Positions 47,494 through 57,480 of a stretch of DNA of 64,000 bases are shown here, in pieces. The number at the start of each line of letters is the position of its first letter. The first letter of the stretch is position 1. The position numbers and the translations under genes are program-made. The notes under the pieces were generated by a model that had not been told where the DNA came from, did not search any database, and saw only the letters and a program-made list of their open reading frames with translations. The DNA is from Dipteris shenzhenensis (lineage: Eukaryota > Polypodiophyta > Polypodiopsida > Gleicheniales): NCBI GenBank assembly GCA_047967505.1, contig CM106538.1. One strand, 5' to 3'.

Positions 47494-47878
47494 TTGTGCC
47501 CATCGGATATGCTTTACATAGTAGATTGAGTATTAAATACCATTTTTGGCCTTGGTGTCATGTACAACGGTCAAAAAACACGATCGTAGGTGTCATTTTC
47601 AAACATGTACTTATTGGATGGGGATGCCACTTTGCACACAAGTCAATACTGCCTAGGTTGAGGAACGTGCAAAGTCTTGTGTCCATTGGATATGCTTTGC
47701 ATAGTCGATCTCACATGATACACCATTTTGTTCCTAGTGTTATGCACAATCGTCATAAAATACGTTTGGAGGTGTGTTATCCGAACAAGTACTTATGGGA
47801 TGGGTGCACCACTTTGTATGCAAGTCAATAAGACCTAGGTTGAGGCGTGTACAAAGTTTTGTGCCCATCGGAGAAATG
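47494..47878. repeat. Right edge of the satellite array
   Basis: About two diverged monomers continuing the array interrupted by A. From about 47588 they match 62506-62784 better than they match the array core, as expected for old array-edge monomers. The array stops at CCCATCGGAGAAATG. Confidence 0.9.
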
Positions 47879-48445
47879 TAGATGCGATAATATTAGAAAA
47901 TTCTCGGTATGTTTATATGTGTGTGCCTTGAGTAAATAAGCTTGTTGATGAGGATAAATATGCCCTTGAATAAAAGCACAGTTGTTGTATGACCACAATA
48001 GGATCGCTTTGACACCTGTGATTTTGCCCACATGTAAGTTTGCAAATAGTATAAAAAATCATATATTAATATATTAAAAGTTTGCAAATGTGTATAGCAA
48101 GTGAGTAATGGGAAGTGGAAGTGGGAGTGAGGAGGGAGGAGTGGAATGGGAGAGGGAAGTAATAGGGGTGTATGATAATAAGTATAAAAAATAGTATAAT
48201 AATATATTGATAGTTTTCAAATGGCAAGTGAGTAATGGGAAGTGGAAGTGAGAGTGGGGAGGGAAGAATGGAATGGGAGAGGGAAAGGTAATAGGGGAGT
48301 AGGATAATAAGGGAGTGAAATGAGTGAGGGAGTTAATAGGGGATGAAAAAGAGGAGGGTGAGATGGGGAAATATGGGATTTTGGGAAATGGGAGGAGTAT
48401 GGGACGTGGTGGAAATGTGGGATGGGAGTGGTGGCAATGGGGAGG
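47588..48445 (+). repeat. Duplicated block, copy 1 (partner 62506-63429)
   Basis: Satellite edge, then GAAATGTAGATGCGATAATATTAG, then TTTGCCCACATGTAAG and the GTGAGTAATGGGAAGTGG purine repeat. The whole order repeats at 62506-63429. The partner has about 50 additional bases near 62840-62890 and is interrupted by the CACTA terminus. No coding content. Confidence 0.9.
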
Positions 48446-50870
48446 AAGAAGAAATGGATGGATGGGGGGAGGGCTAATGGAAGATTGGGATGAGGGATGG
48501 GGGTGCAATGGGAGAGGGGGAGTAATGGGAGCTAATGGGAGAGGGGATAAATGAAAAGCCAATAGGAGAGAGGGGAGGAATGGAAAGCCAATAGGAGAGG
48601 AGGAGGAAAACCTAATTTTTCTTATATATAGTCATCCTTCTTCATTCATTCTCCCCTCATTTCATTCATTGAAGCAAACTTACAAACTTTTTCCAGGTAC
48701 TTGCAAATTTTTTTGATTAATTCTTTTTCTAGATTTTTTTTTTAAATTTGAAGAGAGAGGAACTAGAGAGAGAAAGGTTGAGGGGAGGAGAAGAAGAGGA
48801 TGGAGGGGCTGGAGGGAAGGGAGGAGGAAGGGAGGGAGAGGCTGGGGATGAGTAGAGGGGGGAAAGGAGGAGGGAAGGGGGCGGGGGGGACTAGGTCTCC
48901 CCTGGAGGGGGGGAAGGGGGGAGGGGAGGGGGGGCTGGTGGAAGGGGAGGAGGGGGGGGGGACTGGCGAGGGGGAAGAGGGGAGGGGGGGGAAGGGGGGA
49001 GTGGGGAAGGGGGGGGCGGGGGTGAAGGGGGGGGAGAGGTAAGGGGGTGGGAGGGGCTGGCGGTCGGGGGAAGGAGGGGGGGAGGAGGGGTGGGGAAAAG
49101 TGGGGGGGGCTGAGAGGGGGGGCGGGGGGGCTGGCAGCCGCGGCCGCCAGCTCGGGGGCGGGGAGGGGGGTGGGTGGGGGTGAAGGGGGGGGAGGGGGAA
49201 GGGAGTGGGAGGGGTGAAGGGGGTGGGAGGGGCTGAGAGGGGGGGGGGTTGGCGGCCGCAGCCGCCAGCCCAGGGGAAGGGGGGGGAAGGGGGGGTGGGG
49301 AAGAGGGAGGGGAGGGCTGAGAGGGGGGGGGGCTGGCAGCCGCAGCCGCCAGCCCGGGGGAAGGGGGGAAGGGGGGGAGAGGGGGCGGGGAAAGGGGGAG
49401 AGGGGGCAGGGAAAGGGGGGGGCTGGGGGGCCGCGAAGGGGGGATGGGGAAGAGGGGGGAGGGAGGGCTAAGAGGGGGGGGCTGCCAGCCGCGGCCACCA
49501 GCCCAGGGGAAGGGGGGAGGGGGGCGAGAGGGGGTCGGGAAGGGGGGTGGCGGGGGTGAAGGGGGGGAGGGGGAAGGGGGTGGGGTGCGAGAGGGGGGGG
49601 GCTGGGGGGCCGCGAAGGGGGGGTGGGGAAGAGGGGGGGGGAGGGCTGAGAGGGGGGGGCTGGTGGCCGCGGCTGCCAGCCCGAGGGAAGGGGGAGGGGG
49701 GGGAGAGGGGGCGGCGAAGGGGGGGCAAGGGTGAACGGGGGGAGGGGGAAGGGGGTGGGGTGCGAGAGGGGGGGTGCGAGGGGGGGGGAGGCTGGCGACC
49801 GCGGTCAATAGCCTGTGGAGAGGGAAGGGGGTGGGGTGCGAGAGGGGGGGCACGAGAGGGGGGGAGGCTGGCGACCGCGGTCGCCAGCCCGTGGAGGGGG
49901 GGGGCAGGGGTTAAGGGGCAGGAGGGGGAAGGGGGTGCGAGGGGGGTGGTGGAAGGGGGGGTGGAGGGGAAAGGGGGGAGAGGGGGGGCGGGGAGTGGGT
50001 CAGGAAAGGGGGGAGGGGGGGGCTGGGGAGTGGGTCAGGAAAGGGGGAAGGGGGTGCAAGGGGGGTCAGGAAAGGGGGAAGGGGGTGCAAGGGGGGTCAG
50101 GAAAGGGGGGAGGGGGGCAGGGGGGAAGGGGGTGGGACGGTGGGGGAGGAAGGGGGTAGGGGGGGGCTGGCAACCACGGCCGCCAGCCTTGGGGAAGGGG
50201 GGAAGGGGGGGTGGAGGGGGAAGGGGGTGAGAAAGGGGGTAGGGGGGGAAAGGGGGTAGGGGAGGAAGGGGGTAGGGGGGGGCTGGCGGCCGCAGACGCC
50301 AGCCTTGGGGAAGGGGGGGTGGAGGGGGAAGGGGGTGGGAAAGGGGGTAGGGGAGGAAGGGGGTAGGGGGGGGGCTAGCAGCCGCAGCCGCCAGCCCTGG
50401 GGAAGGGGGGAAGGGGGGTGGAGGGGTAAGGGGTTGGGACGGGGCCGGGGGGAAAGGGGGTAGGGGGGGAAAGGGGGTGGGATGGGGGCGGTGGGGAAAG
50501 GGGGTAGGGGGGGGAAAGGGGGGAGGCGGGGGGGAAAGGGGGGTGGGAGGGGGAAGGGGGGGGGCAGAGGGGGAAGGGGAGGGGGGGAATGGGAGGGGAG
50601 GGGTCGAGAGGGGGAGGGATTTTGGCAGCAGAGGGAGGGGAGGGGAGGGCAGGGGAGGAGGGGAGGGCAGGGGGTCGAGGGAGGGAGGAGTTTTGGCAGC
50701 GGACGGAGGGGAGGGGAGGGGAAGGGAGGGGAGGGGAGGAGGGGAGGGTGGGGGTCCAGGGAGGGAGGGAGGGGAGCGGAAGGAGAGAGAGGAAAGAGAG
50801 AGGGAGAGGAGAGGAGGGAGCAGAAGGAGAGAGAGGGGAGAGGAGGATTTGACTTACTATCACGAGCAAG
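48090..50870 (+). repeat. Purine-rich module, copy 2 (extremely G-rich)
   Basis: Order as in copy 1: GTGGAAGTG(G/A)GAGTG(G/A)GGAGG units, TATATATA box at 48623-48630, TTCATTCATTCTCCCCTC, CCAG|GTACTTGC donor-like site near 48696, GA tract, then about 2 kb of G runs (GGGGGAAGGGGG). About ten 22-bp palindromes of the type CTGGCGGCCGC(A/G)GCCGCCAG punctuate it at about 49131, 49249, 49333, 49482, 49660, 49792, 49868, 50167, 50283 and 50375. Long Pro-rich (minus) or Gly-rich (plus) frames are composition artefacts. Runs of G could fold as quadruplexes. Confidence 0.8.
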
Positions 50871-52218
50871 AGCGACAAATAAGATTTGACTTACGAGAAG
50901 AATGAAAAAGACTTACGAGAAGAAAGTATCGAGAAGAATGTTGAAGAAAGTATCAAGAAGAATGTTGAACACAAATTTGAATTCAAAAGGAATGTACGAG
51001 AAGAAAGTATGAGAAGAATGTTGAACACAAATTTGAATTCAAATTTATAATGAATTCAAATTTCCCTCTCTTTTTTGAAAATTCAAATTTATGCGTAGGA
51101 GGAGTGGGCTAGTTTTTCTCATATATACTTTTCTTTCCATTCATTCATTCTAATTCTCTCCTCATTTCATTGAAGCAACCAAGAGCGGAAGAGAAAGGAT
51201 AAGCGGAGCCTTACTTTTTTCACTTTTTCCAGGTACTTGCATTCTTTTTCATTCGTCTTGTAATTATTTTTCTTTACTTACAATTCTTTTTCAATTAGTT
51301 TCTTGTTAAAGTTTTTGAGTTCTATTTCTTAAAATTCGTCTTGTAATTCTTTTTCTTTACTTACAATTCTTTTTCAATTAGTTTATTGTTAAAGTTTTTG
51401 AGGAGGGGGGTCTTTTAGAAGGCATTAAAATTCTTTTTAAATTAGTTTCTTATTTGAGTTTTTGAGTTCTATTTTAATTAGTTTTTTATTTATATTTGAG
51501 TTTGTAAATTTGAGAAATGAGAGAATAGGGAGGGAGAGAAAGAGAGAGGAGAGAGGAGAGAGGGAAAGAGAGAAATTAAGAGAGAGAAGAGGGGCTCTTA
51601 GTGGCTGTGGCCGCCAAGAGAGAGGGAGAGAGGGAGAGAGAGAGAGAGATTCACAGAGAGAAGAGGGGCTCCTTAAATGAGAGAGAAGAGTAGGGAGGGA
51701 AAGAAAGAGAGAGGAGAGAGGGGGAGAGAGATTAAGAGAGAGAAGAGGGTCTCCTGAGGGCTATGGCTACTTGAGGGAGGGAGAGAGTAGGGAGAGAGAG
51801 GGAGAGAGAGAGAAAGAGAGAGAAAGAGAGACAGAGGGAAAGAGAAAGAGGGAGAGAGAGAGAAAGAGAGAGAGGGAGAGAGAGGGATTAAATTAGTTTC
51901 TTATTTGAGTTTTTGAGGGGGCTGTGGCTGTTTGAGGGAGGGAGAGAGTAGGGAGAGAGAGGGAGAGAGAGAGAAAGAGAGAGAGGGAGAGAGAGAAAGA
52001 GAGAGAGAGAGGGAAAGAGAGAGAGGGAGGGAGAGAGAAAGAGAGAGAGGGAGAGAGAGGGAGAGAGAGAGATGTTTATCAAAATGAAATGTGGCGAGAG
52101 GAGAGAGGGAAAGAGAGAAATTAAGAGAGAGAAGAGGGGCTCTTCGGGGCCATGGCCACCAAAGGGAGAGAGAGAATGGCAGCAATGAGAGAGAAAGAGA
52201 GACTCAAAGACCTTTGTG
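50871..52218 (+). repeat. Purine-rich module, copy 3, leading into gene 52219
   Basis: Starts with a small duplication (AAGAATGTTGAACACAAATT at about 50960 and 51016). Then an ATATATA box at 51121, TTCATTCATTCTAATTC, TTTCATTGAAGCAA, CCAG|GTACTTGC near 51231, duplicated TTCGTCTTGTAATT...CTTACAATTC, and GA tracts. These are interrupted by GTGGC(T)GTGGCCGCCA-like boxes at about 51600, 51765, 51920 and 52147. The last box is joined to the start of the spliced gene, so the module may supply that gene's promoter and leader. Confidence 0.7.
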
Positions 52219-54062
52219 ATGCCTCCTCCTCAACCATCAAAGTTTCCAGAGCTGCAAAGTGCATTGGAGACTCTTTCATATACTTGGGAGCAATTTCCTA
52301 GTGTGGTGGCAAAAAGGATGCATGCAAAGATAATGTTTGAGTACTTTCAGGATGCAGAATATGCTCCTCATATTCAAGGATCTTCACATGAAGGAGATAA
52401 AAAAGCTCAGACTTCGATGCAGGGACAAGAAGAACAGGCACACTATCATAAACGTGTAGAACATGAGCGCAAACTTCTAGACCAAGAAATGGTGGATGTA
52501 ACTAAGGATGATGAAAAACAAGCCTTGAGTGCATGGGAATTAAAAAAAATTGAAGAAGATCAAGGTCGATCCACTGTAGTTATGTTGGAAGCTCTTGCTA
52601 GCAAACCACGATGTGAAATGCAAAAGGCTAGTACTGCAAGAGCCACGGTTCCAAGTGGTAAAAAAAGACATCGTCCCACTGTAGATAGAGATAATGTGGA
52701 TGAAAAACGGTTAAAAGAAGAGAAAGATGAAGAAGACTCAGAACCCGAGGCTGAAGATGATCAGGATGAACTCACATCAATCAAAAATCTTAATCTACGT
52801 CTTAATGAAGCAGTTATAGATGATGATGTGGGATATATCTGGGGTCAAAGGACGTGGTTTGTGAACGCCAAAGATGTGGAAGCTGCAGCTCTCTTTACTA
52901 ATAGCCGAAGCCTTGATATATCCTATGCAATGCAAATATACGAGGCTTTGAGAGATGGTAAGAAACCTGTGGCAAGCAATGTGGTCTTGCGCCCAATAAT
53001 GTTTTGTCCAACCAAAAATAGTTTTTTCTAGATCAAATAACATTTACAGGGCCTACACATTTCGAGGAAACCTTCAGTCGATTCTTTAAAGACACTCTTA
53101 AAAATATTCCACATGAACAAGGCGAAGAGGCACAAGGTGAGAATATGCTAAAGGAAGTAAATAAGGAATTCCTCCTTCATTGCAGATTCCAGCCCATTGA
53201 TGGTCAACATTGGGCTTATGCTTGTAATCAGATCGCAAGGGAAGCAAAGGAGGGAAAAAGACTCACTCTAGAACAATTTGCAAAGATAAGTTCATTCCAT
53301 TACTATCCTGCAACAATCTGTATATTCAAGCATGAGATCAAGTATTTGATTGAGTGCGAAAGACTTAATCATTATGTCCATGGAAAGCGTAAGATATCCT
53401 CAACATCAGAGGTCTTACAGAAGGCAAGTGTTATATGGACAACATTTGGTTCTCCAAATCCTGATTTGAAGCGAAAGGTCACAAAAGCAGACGCCGACAC
53501 ACTCACGAACTTCTATACTTCTTTGAGTGCAGTTGTGCCTAGGGGAACTCAAGAGCGAGAAGAAAGTATGACAAGCCTCAAGGTAGTGAGGGACAGATAT
53601 GCCGACTACACTTCTATCATATTTCATCTTGTTGAAGTGTTCAATGAGATGCTTGAAACGTGCATTGCTTGTGAGCGTGGACAGTTGACCTATGAAGCTC
53701 CTTTGTTTATCTCCGGCAAGTCAAAGGTAATGGATAAGAAGGAGTTGACGGCAAGGATGTGGAGGCCTATAAAGTACTTACCTGGTAAGTATGCATCCAT
53801 GGCAGCACAAAAAAGTTTAAAGAAAGAATGGTTTTTTGGAAGAAAAGACAAAGACCACTGCATGGAAGAATGCATCAATGTACAGGTGAGGCGTGATGCA
53901 GTGCATAGTGCCATTAAGTATTTGTTGTCAGAGAAACAAATTCCACTTACTCATTGTAACATTGACTATAATGTGGTGAAGCATATAGCTTCTTTGTCAA
54001 CACCCAAGGTAAAGCTATGGGCAAACAGGTGGATTAAAAAGGATGAAGATGGGTCAGAATAG
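52219..54062 (+). CDS. Spliced gene of unknown function (~583 aa), probably transposon-associated
   Basis: Exon 1 runs from an ATG at 52219 to 52957. A GATG|GTAAGA donor and a TTTACAG|GG acceptor remove 52958-53049; the phase-1 join gives EALRDG-PTHFEETF and continues open to a stop at 54060-54062. The N-terminal third is acidic and helical with KEEKDEEDSEPEAEDDQDE around residue 175-195 and basic KKRHRP just before. The C-terminal part is compact (GQHWAYACNQIAREAKEG, FKHEIKYLIECERLNHY, WANRWIKKDEDG). I recognise no family, catalytic motif or membrane segment. Its position after a purine-rich module and among transposons suggests an accessory transposon gene; a host gene is possible. The copia C truncation lies 100 bp downstream. 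Confidence 0.65.
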
Positions 54063-54161
54063 TAACCTCTTATATGAGAAAAGAAATCCCACAACAAGTG
54101 GTTGCATATGTGGAAATATTAATCAGCGAGATAAGGATGCCGACAGATATGCACCAAAGCG

Positions 54162-55375
54162 TTCGGGACATGAAATACATTAGACAAGTATTTATTTTTC
54201 CCATCCTGCATAGACAAAGGAATTTTGCCAATCTGCACAATAGGATGTGCAGTATCATCACCAGTCTCCACAAATCCTGGTTTTTCCATTTTCCTTGCAT
54301 CCTGCATCCATTCAGCATGACCTGTCATGTGGTTTGATGCACCTGAGTCAACATACCACACATCATTGCTTTCTTCTGCACTTGTCACAGAATTTGTCAT
54401 ATGCTGTACCATAAACAAATGCTCATTTCTGTCATCACCCTGTCTACTAGAGGATGCATAATTGCCTTGCTGCAATTTTCCATTCATAATGTCATTCTCC
54501 TTTTTGTAGCAGTCTTTAGCCATATGTCCCATTTTACCACAGTAGTAGCATTCAACATTGCTGTTTGCATTTTGGCCTCTCTGCCATCCACCACAACCTC
54601 TTTGGCTCCCCCTGCCTCTAGAGTTACCACGTCCTCCTGCATAGGACTAGTTTTCTTGAGTTTGCTGCATATTCTGATTTCTACCACAGCATCTAGATCG
54701 GCCTCCTCTACCTCTGCCTCTACCCCTTCTAGCATTTGAGTAGAAGACAGTTTCTTTTGAAGTTCCTCCTGAAGAAGATGCACCACTATTTCTCTGCTCT
54801 TCAAAAATTAGAAGAGCAATCAACTCCTCAAAATCAGGAAATTTTTCATGGATGGCAATGGATGTTCGGAACTGTGCATAATCCTTTCCTAGACCATTCA
54901 AGGTTACAGAAACTAAATCGTCATCATCCACTGGCGACCCAATGGAAGCAAGTGCATCCGTAATTTTCTTCACCTTCATGTGGTAGTCATTGATGCTCAT
55001 ATTTTCTCTCTGCACATTGTGCAGCTCCTGCTTGAGCTGCATTTTCCTGGCCTACGTATTTGTGCTGTACATTTTAGCCAAAGTATCCCATGCCACCTTT
55101 GGCATACTTGCATCCTGAATATGCACAATCATTGAATCTGAAATACTGATAGACAGCCAGTACATAACTTTTCTGGCTCTCTCATGCCATCCTTTAAATG
55201 CCTACATTTCCTGTTGATTGGGAACATTTGGAAGAACTGGTTCTTCTTCATTTCCTGTAATGAGCTCCGAGTAGCCTTTTCCCATAAGGAAATTTGTCAT
55301 TCTAAACTTCCATGCTTGGAAGTTGTTCTTGTCAAGCTTTTCAGTGACAATCTGTGAAAGAGAATCAGACACCAT
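54162..55375 (-). pseudogene. copia C gag and protease start, broken
   Basis: Starts MVSDSLSQIVTEKL at 55375. Stops follow QQEM and the STNT of the gag helices, both where sister copies have Gln. A frame change separates the Gly/Arg-rich segment from the zinc knuckle (CYYCGKMGHMAKDC). Protease VDSGASNHMTGH is intact to YLSNVFHVPN, where homology ends. Non-functional. Confidence 0.9.
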
Positions 55376-55805
55376 TACAGAACACTGCAAAATATTCTGT
55401 CATTGTAAAAAACACAGCTTCTGCCTCACAAGGGCAAATCTGCAAACCTGACGAAAGTGGTTTTTGACCACATAGTCACTTCCTAGTGACGATTTTGCAT
55501 CAACAGGCAATAAGGATGATTCTGCAACTCCCAATATCTCTACGCACAGGCATACGATGCAATTTCTACAGCAACTTTTCACCGACCGAGGGCTTCGCCC
55601 TCTCTCGCAGCATATAATGCACTCTCGCCACACCGCGAAGGGTGTCTCAATCTGAGACAGTGCACTCTTGCACTTCCGGCTATGCTACCTGTAGAGATTT
55701 GCTCCCAAACTCGAAAAAGGAAAGCAACACTGGTCCTCTTACCAGGACACTGCGAACTTGGTTTGCTTTCTTGAGCTCCTTACCACGAACAAGGCTTTGA
55801 TACCA

Positions 55806-56157
55806 TGTGAAGATAGTGGGAGAGAGGGAAGGAGTCTCACTTGAGGCTTTGTCACAAGCACAATGGGGGAATACACACAAAGGTGGAGGCTGAAAACAGT
55901 TTTTCTCTTCTTAGTTGTGAAAGCCAAAAGAACTCTAGTACAAAGAAATAGAAGAACCCTATATGTGGGTCTCAAACCAAACTCAACTAACTAAGGTGGC
56001 ATACTGACTGAGCCACGAACTAGTGTAGATAAGGATAGCTGTCATCCAGCTATTATTCGTGGGTGGTGTACCAACCGCATCTGTAGCTAACAAGTCGGTG
56101 ACATAAATGCACAACGGTCACCCTGGCATATCACGAGTGGAGCTCAATATCTCAATA
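55806..56157 (-). repeat. 5' LTR of copia C
   Basis: 352 bp; the outer end reads CTCAATA instead of CTCAACA, a C-to-T change in the terminal dinucleotide region that would impair integration. Confidence 0.92.
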
Positions 56158-57052
56158 GCATGAGGCCTTTGATATGAAAGATTTGGGACTTGTAGGTCAT
56201 ATTCTTGGTATGCGCATCGCGCGTGATCGGAGTAGGAAACTCCTTTGGCTTTCACAAAAAGAGTATGTTACAAAAGTATTGCAACGTTTCAATATGGAGG
56301 GCGGGAAGGCAGTGAGTACTCCATTGCCTCCATATGTGAAACTGAGTCATACAGATAGTCCCGAATCAGATGAGGAAAGGGCCATGATGGCCAAGGTTCC
56401 TTGTGCATCAGTAGTTGGGAGTCTTATGTATGCTATGATAGCTACTATACTAGACATTGCATTTGCAGTGGGAGTTGTTAGCCGGTATATGGCTAATCCA
56501 GGAAAGAGGCATTGGGAGGTAGTTAAGTGCATCATGAGGTACATGAAGGGTACCAAGGAGATGTGCATCTGCTTTGGTAGAGGAGGCATGCGTGTACTTG
56601 GGTACATAGATTCAGACTATGTAGGGCATGTGGATAGTAGGAGATCCACTTCTAGTTATGTGCTCACCTTTGCAGATGGTGCAGTGTCATGGATGTCTCG
56701 CGCACAGAAGTGCATTGCTTTGTGTACCACAGAGGCTGAGTATGTTGCAGCCACAAAGGGTTGCAAGGAGGCTATATGGCTTGATCGGCTAGTGGGAGAT
56801 TTGGGGATTCATACAGGTGTACCGACATTGCATAGTGATTCCATGAGTGCTATTCAGCTAGCACGGAATCCGGTCTTTCATGCAAAGACCAAACACATTG
56901 AGGTCAGGTACCATTTCATCAGGGAGGTACTTGAGGACAAGCACATAGAGCTTGTTAAGGTTCACACAGATGATAACCCTGTAGATATGCTGACGAAGAG
57001 TCTACCTAGTCAGCAGTTTGAGTATTGTCGTGTATTGATGGGCATTGGATAG
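56158..57052 (+). pseudogene. Tork/Tnt1-like copia fragment D: RT end and RNase H
   Basis: Opens with HEAFDMKDLGLVGHILGMRI, the conserved end of RT, then the connection region (PLPPYVKLSHTDSP). RNase H follows: YIDSDYVGHVDSRRSTSSYV, CTTEAEYVAATKGCKEAIW and LHSDSMSAIQLARNPVFHA, ending VDMLTKSLPSQQFEYC and a TAG. The 290-codon frame is uninterrupted, but gag, protease, integrase and most of RT are missing upstream where copia C begins. It is a different lineage from A/B/C by sequence. Purine tract AAGTGGGAGG follows at about 57096. Confidence 0.9.
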
Positions 57053-57104
57053 TATGCTCACTAGTTGTTCTCCCTTAAAGGCACATTTTCCTTTAAGTGG
57101 GAGG

Positions 57105-57480
57105 TTGTGGGGGTTAAAGGTCACTGTGCCTTTACCTTGGTTATGTACAATACTCAAAACACATATATAAATGAATGAAAAAAGAAGATTAGGGTGGTTC
57201 TACACCCACCAAAACTTGTGTGGCTCTCTGTCTCTCTCTCTCCCTCTTCCGTTCTTGCTTCCGTTGAGAGCACTCTCATCTTCTTCAATAAAGTCGGGTA
57301 ATTCTTGATCGTCATTGTATTCCTCACCATCTCGATCTCCATCTTCCTCCTGTATGATGTCATTTATATGTGCATCTCCCTCTTGGCCCATATTGTGATC
57401 TTCATCTTCTTCACTAGATCCATGTGGATCAATTGGATCCAGCATTGGTAGTGGCATCTCCATATCTACATCTCTATCTT
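57105..57480 (+). repeat. Probable 3' LTR of copia D (start only)
   Basis: After the purine tract the sequence begins TGTGGGGGTTAAAGG, has a TATATAAATG box at 57163-57172 and then a CT-rich stretch, as expected for U3-R. No second copy exists to fix its end. The acidic minus frame at 57200-57463 overlaps this and is not accepted as a gene. Confidence 0.5.

Larger units (their letters stand above)
54162..56157 (-). mobile_element. Ty1/copia element C, 5' part only
   Basis: Minus-strand copy of the A/B family: 5' LTR 55806-56157, PBS with one change (GCTTTGATACCA on +), leader and gag to early protease. It ends abruptly at 54162 within the HVPN coding region. Integrase, RT, RNase H and 3' LTR are missing. 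Its LTR end abuts copia D directly, so C probably inserted into D and lost its 3' half with D's 5' half. Confidence 0.9.

Noticed and set aside
42179-47529. Frames of 60-130 codons antisense to copia genes and in the LTRs (MRPTYRVLLFLCTRV type)
   Set aside because: Shadows of the retrotransposon; they recur at every LTR and lack independent support.
48680-50905. Long proline-rich (minus) and glycine-rich (plus) frames up to 320 codons
   Set aside because: Produced by uninterrupted G/A-rich sequence, in which stops on either strand are rare; several frames overlap in both orientations and none has domain content.
57200-57463. Acidic 87-codon minus-strand frame
   Set aside because: Overlaps the CT-rich part of the presumed LTR of copia D; its Asp/Glu richness follows from the repetitive TC composition.
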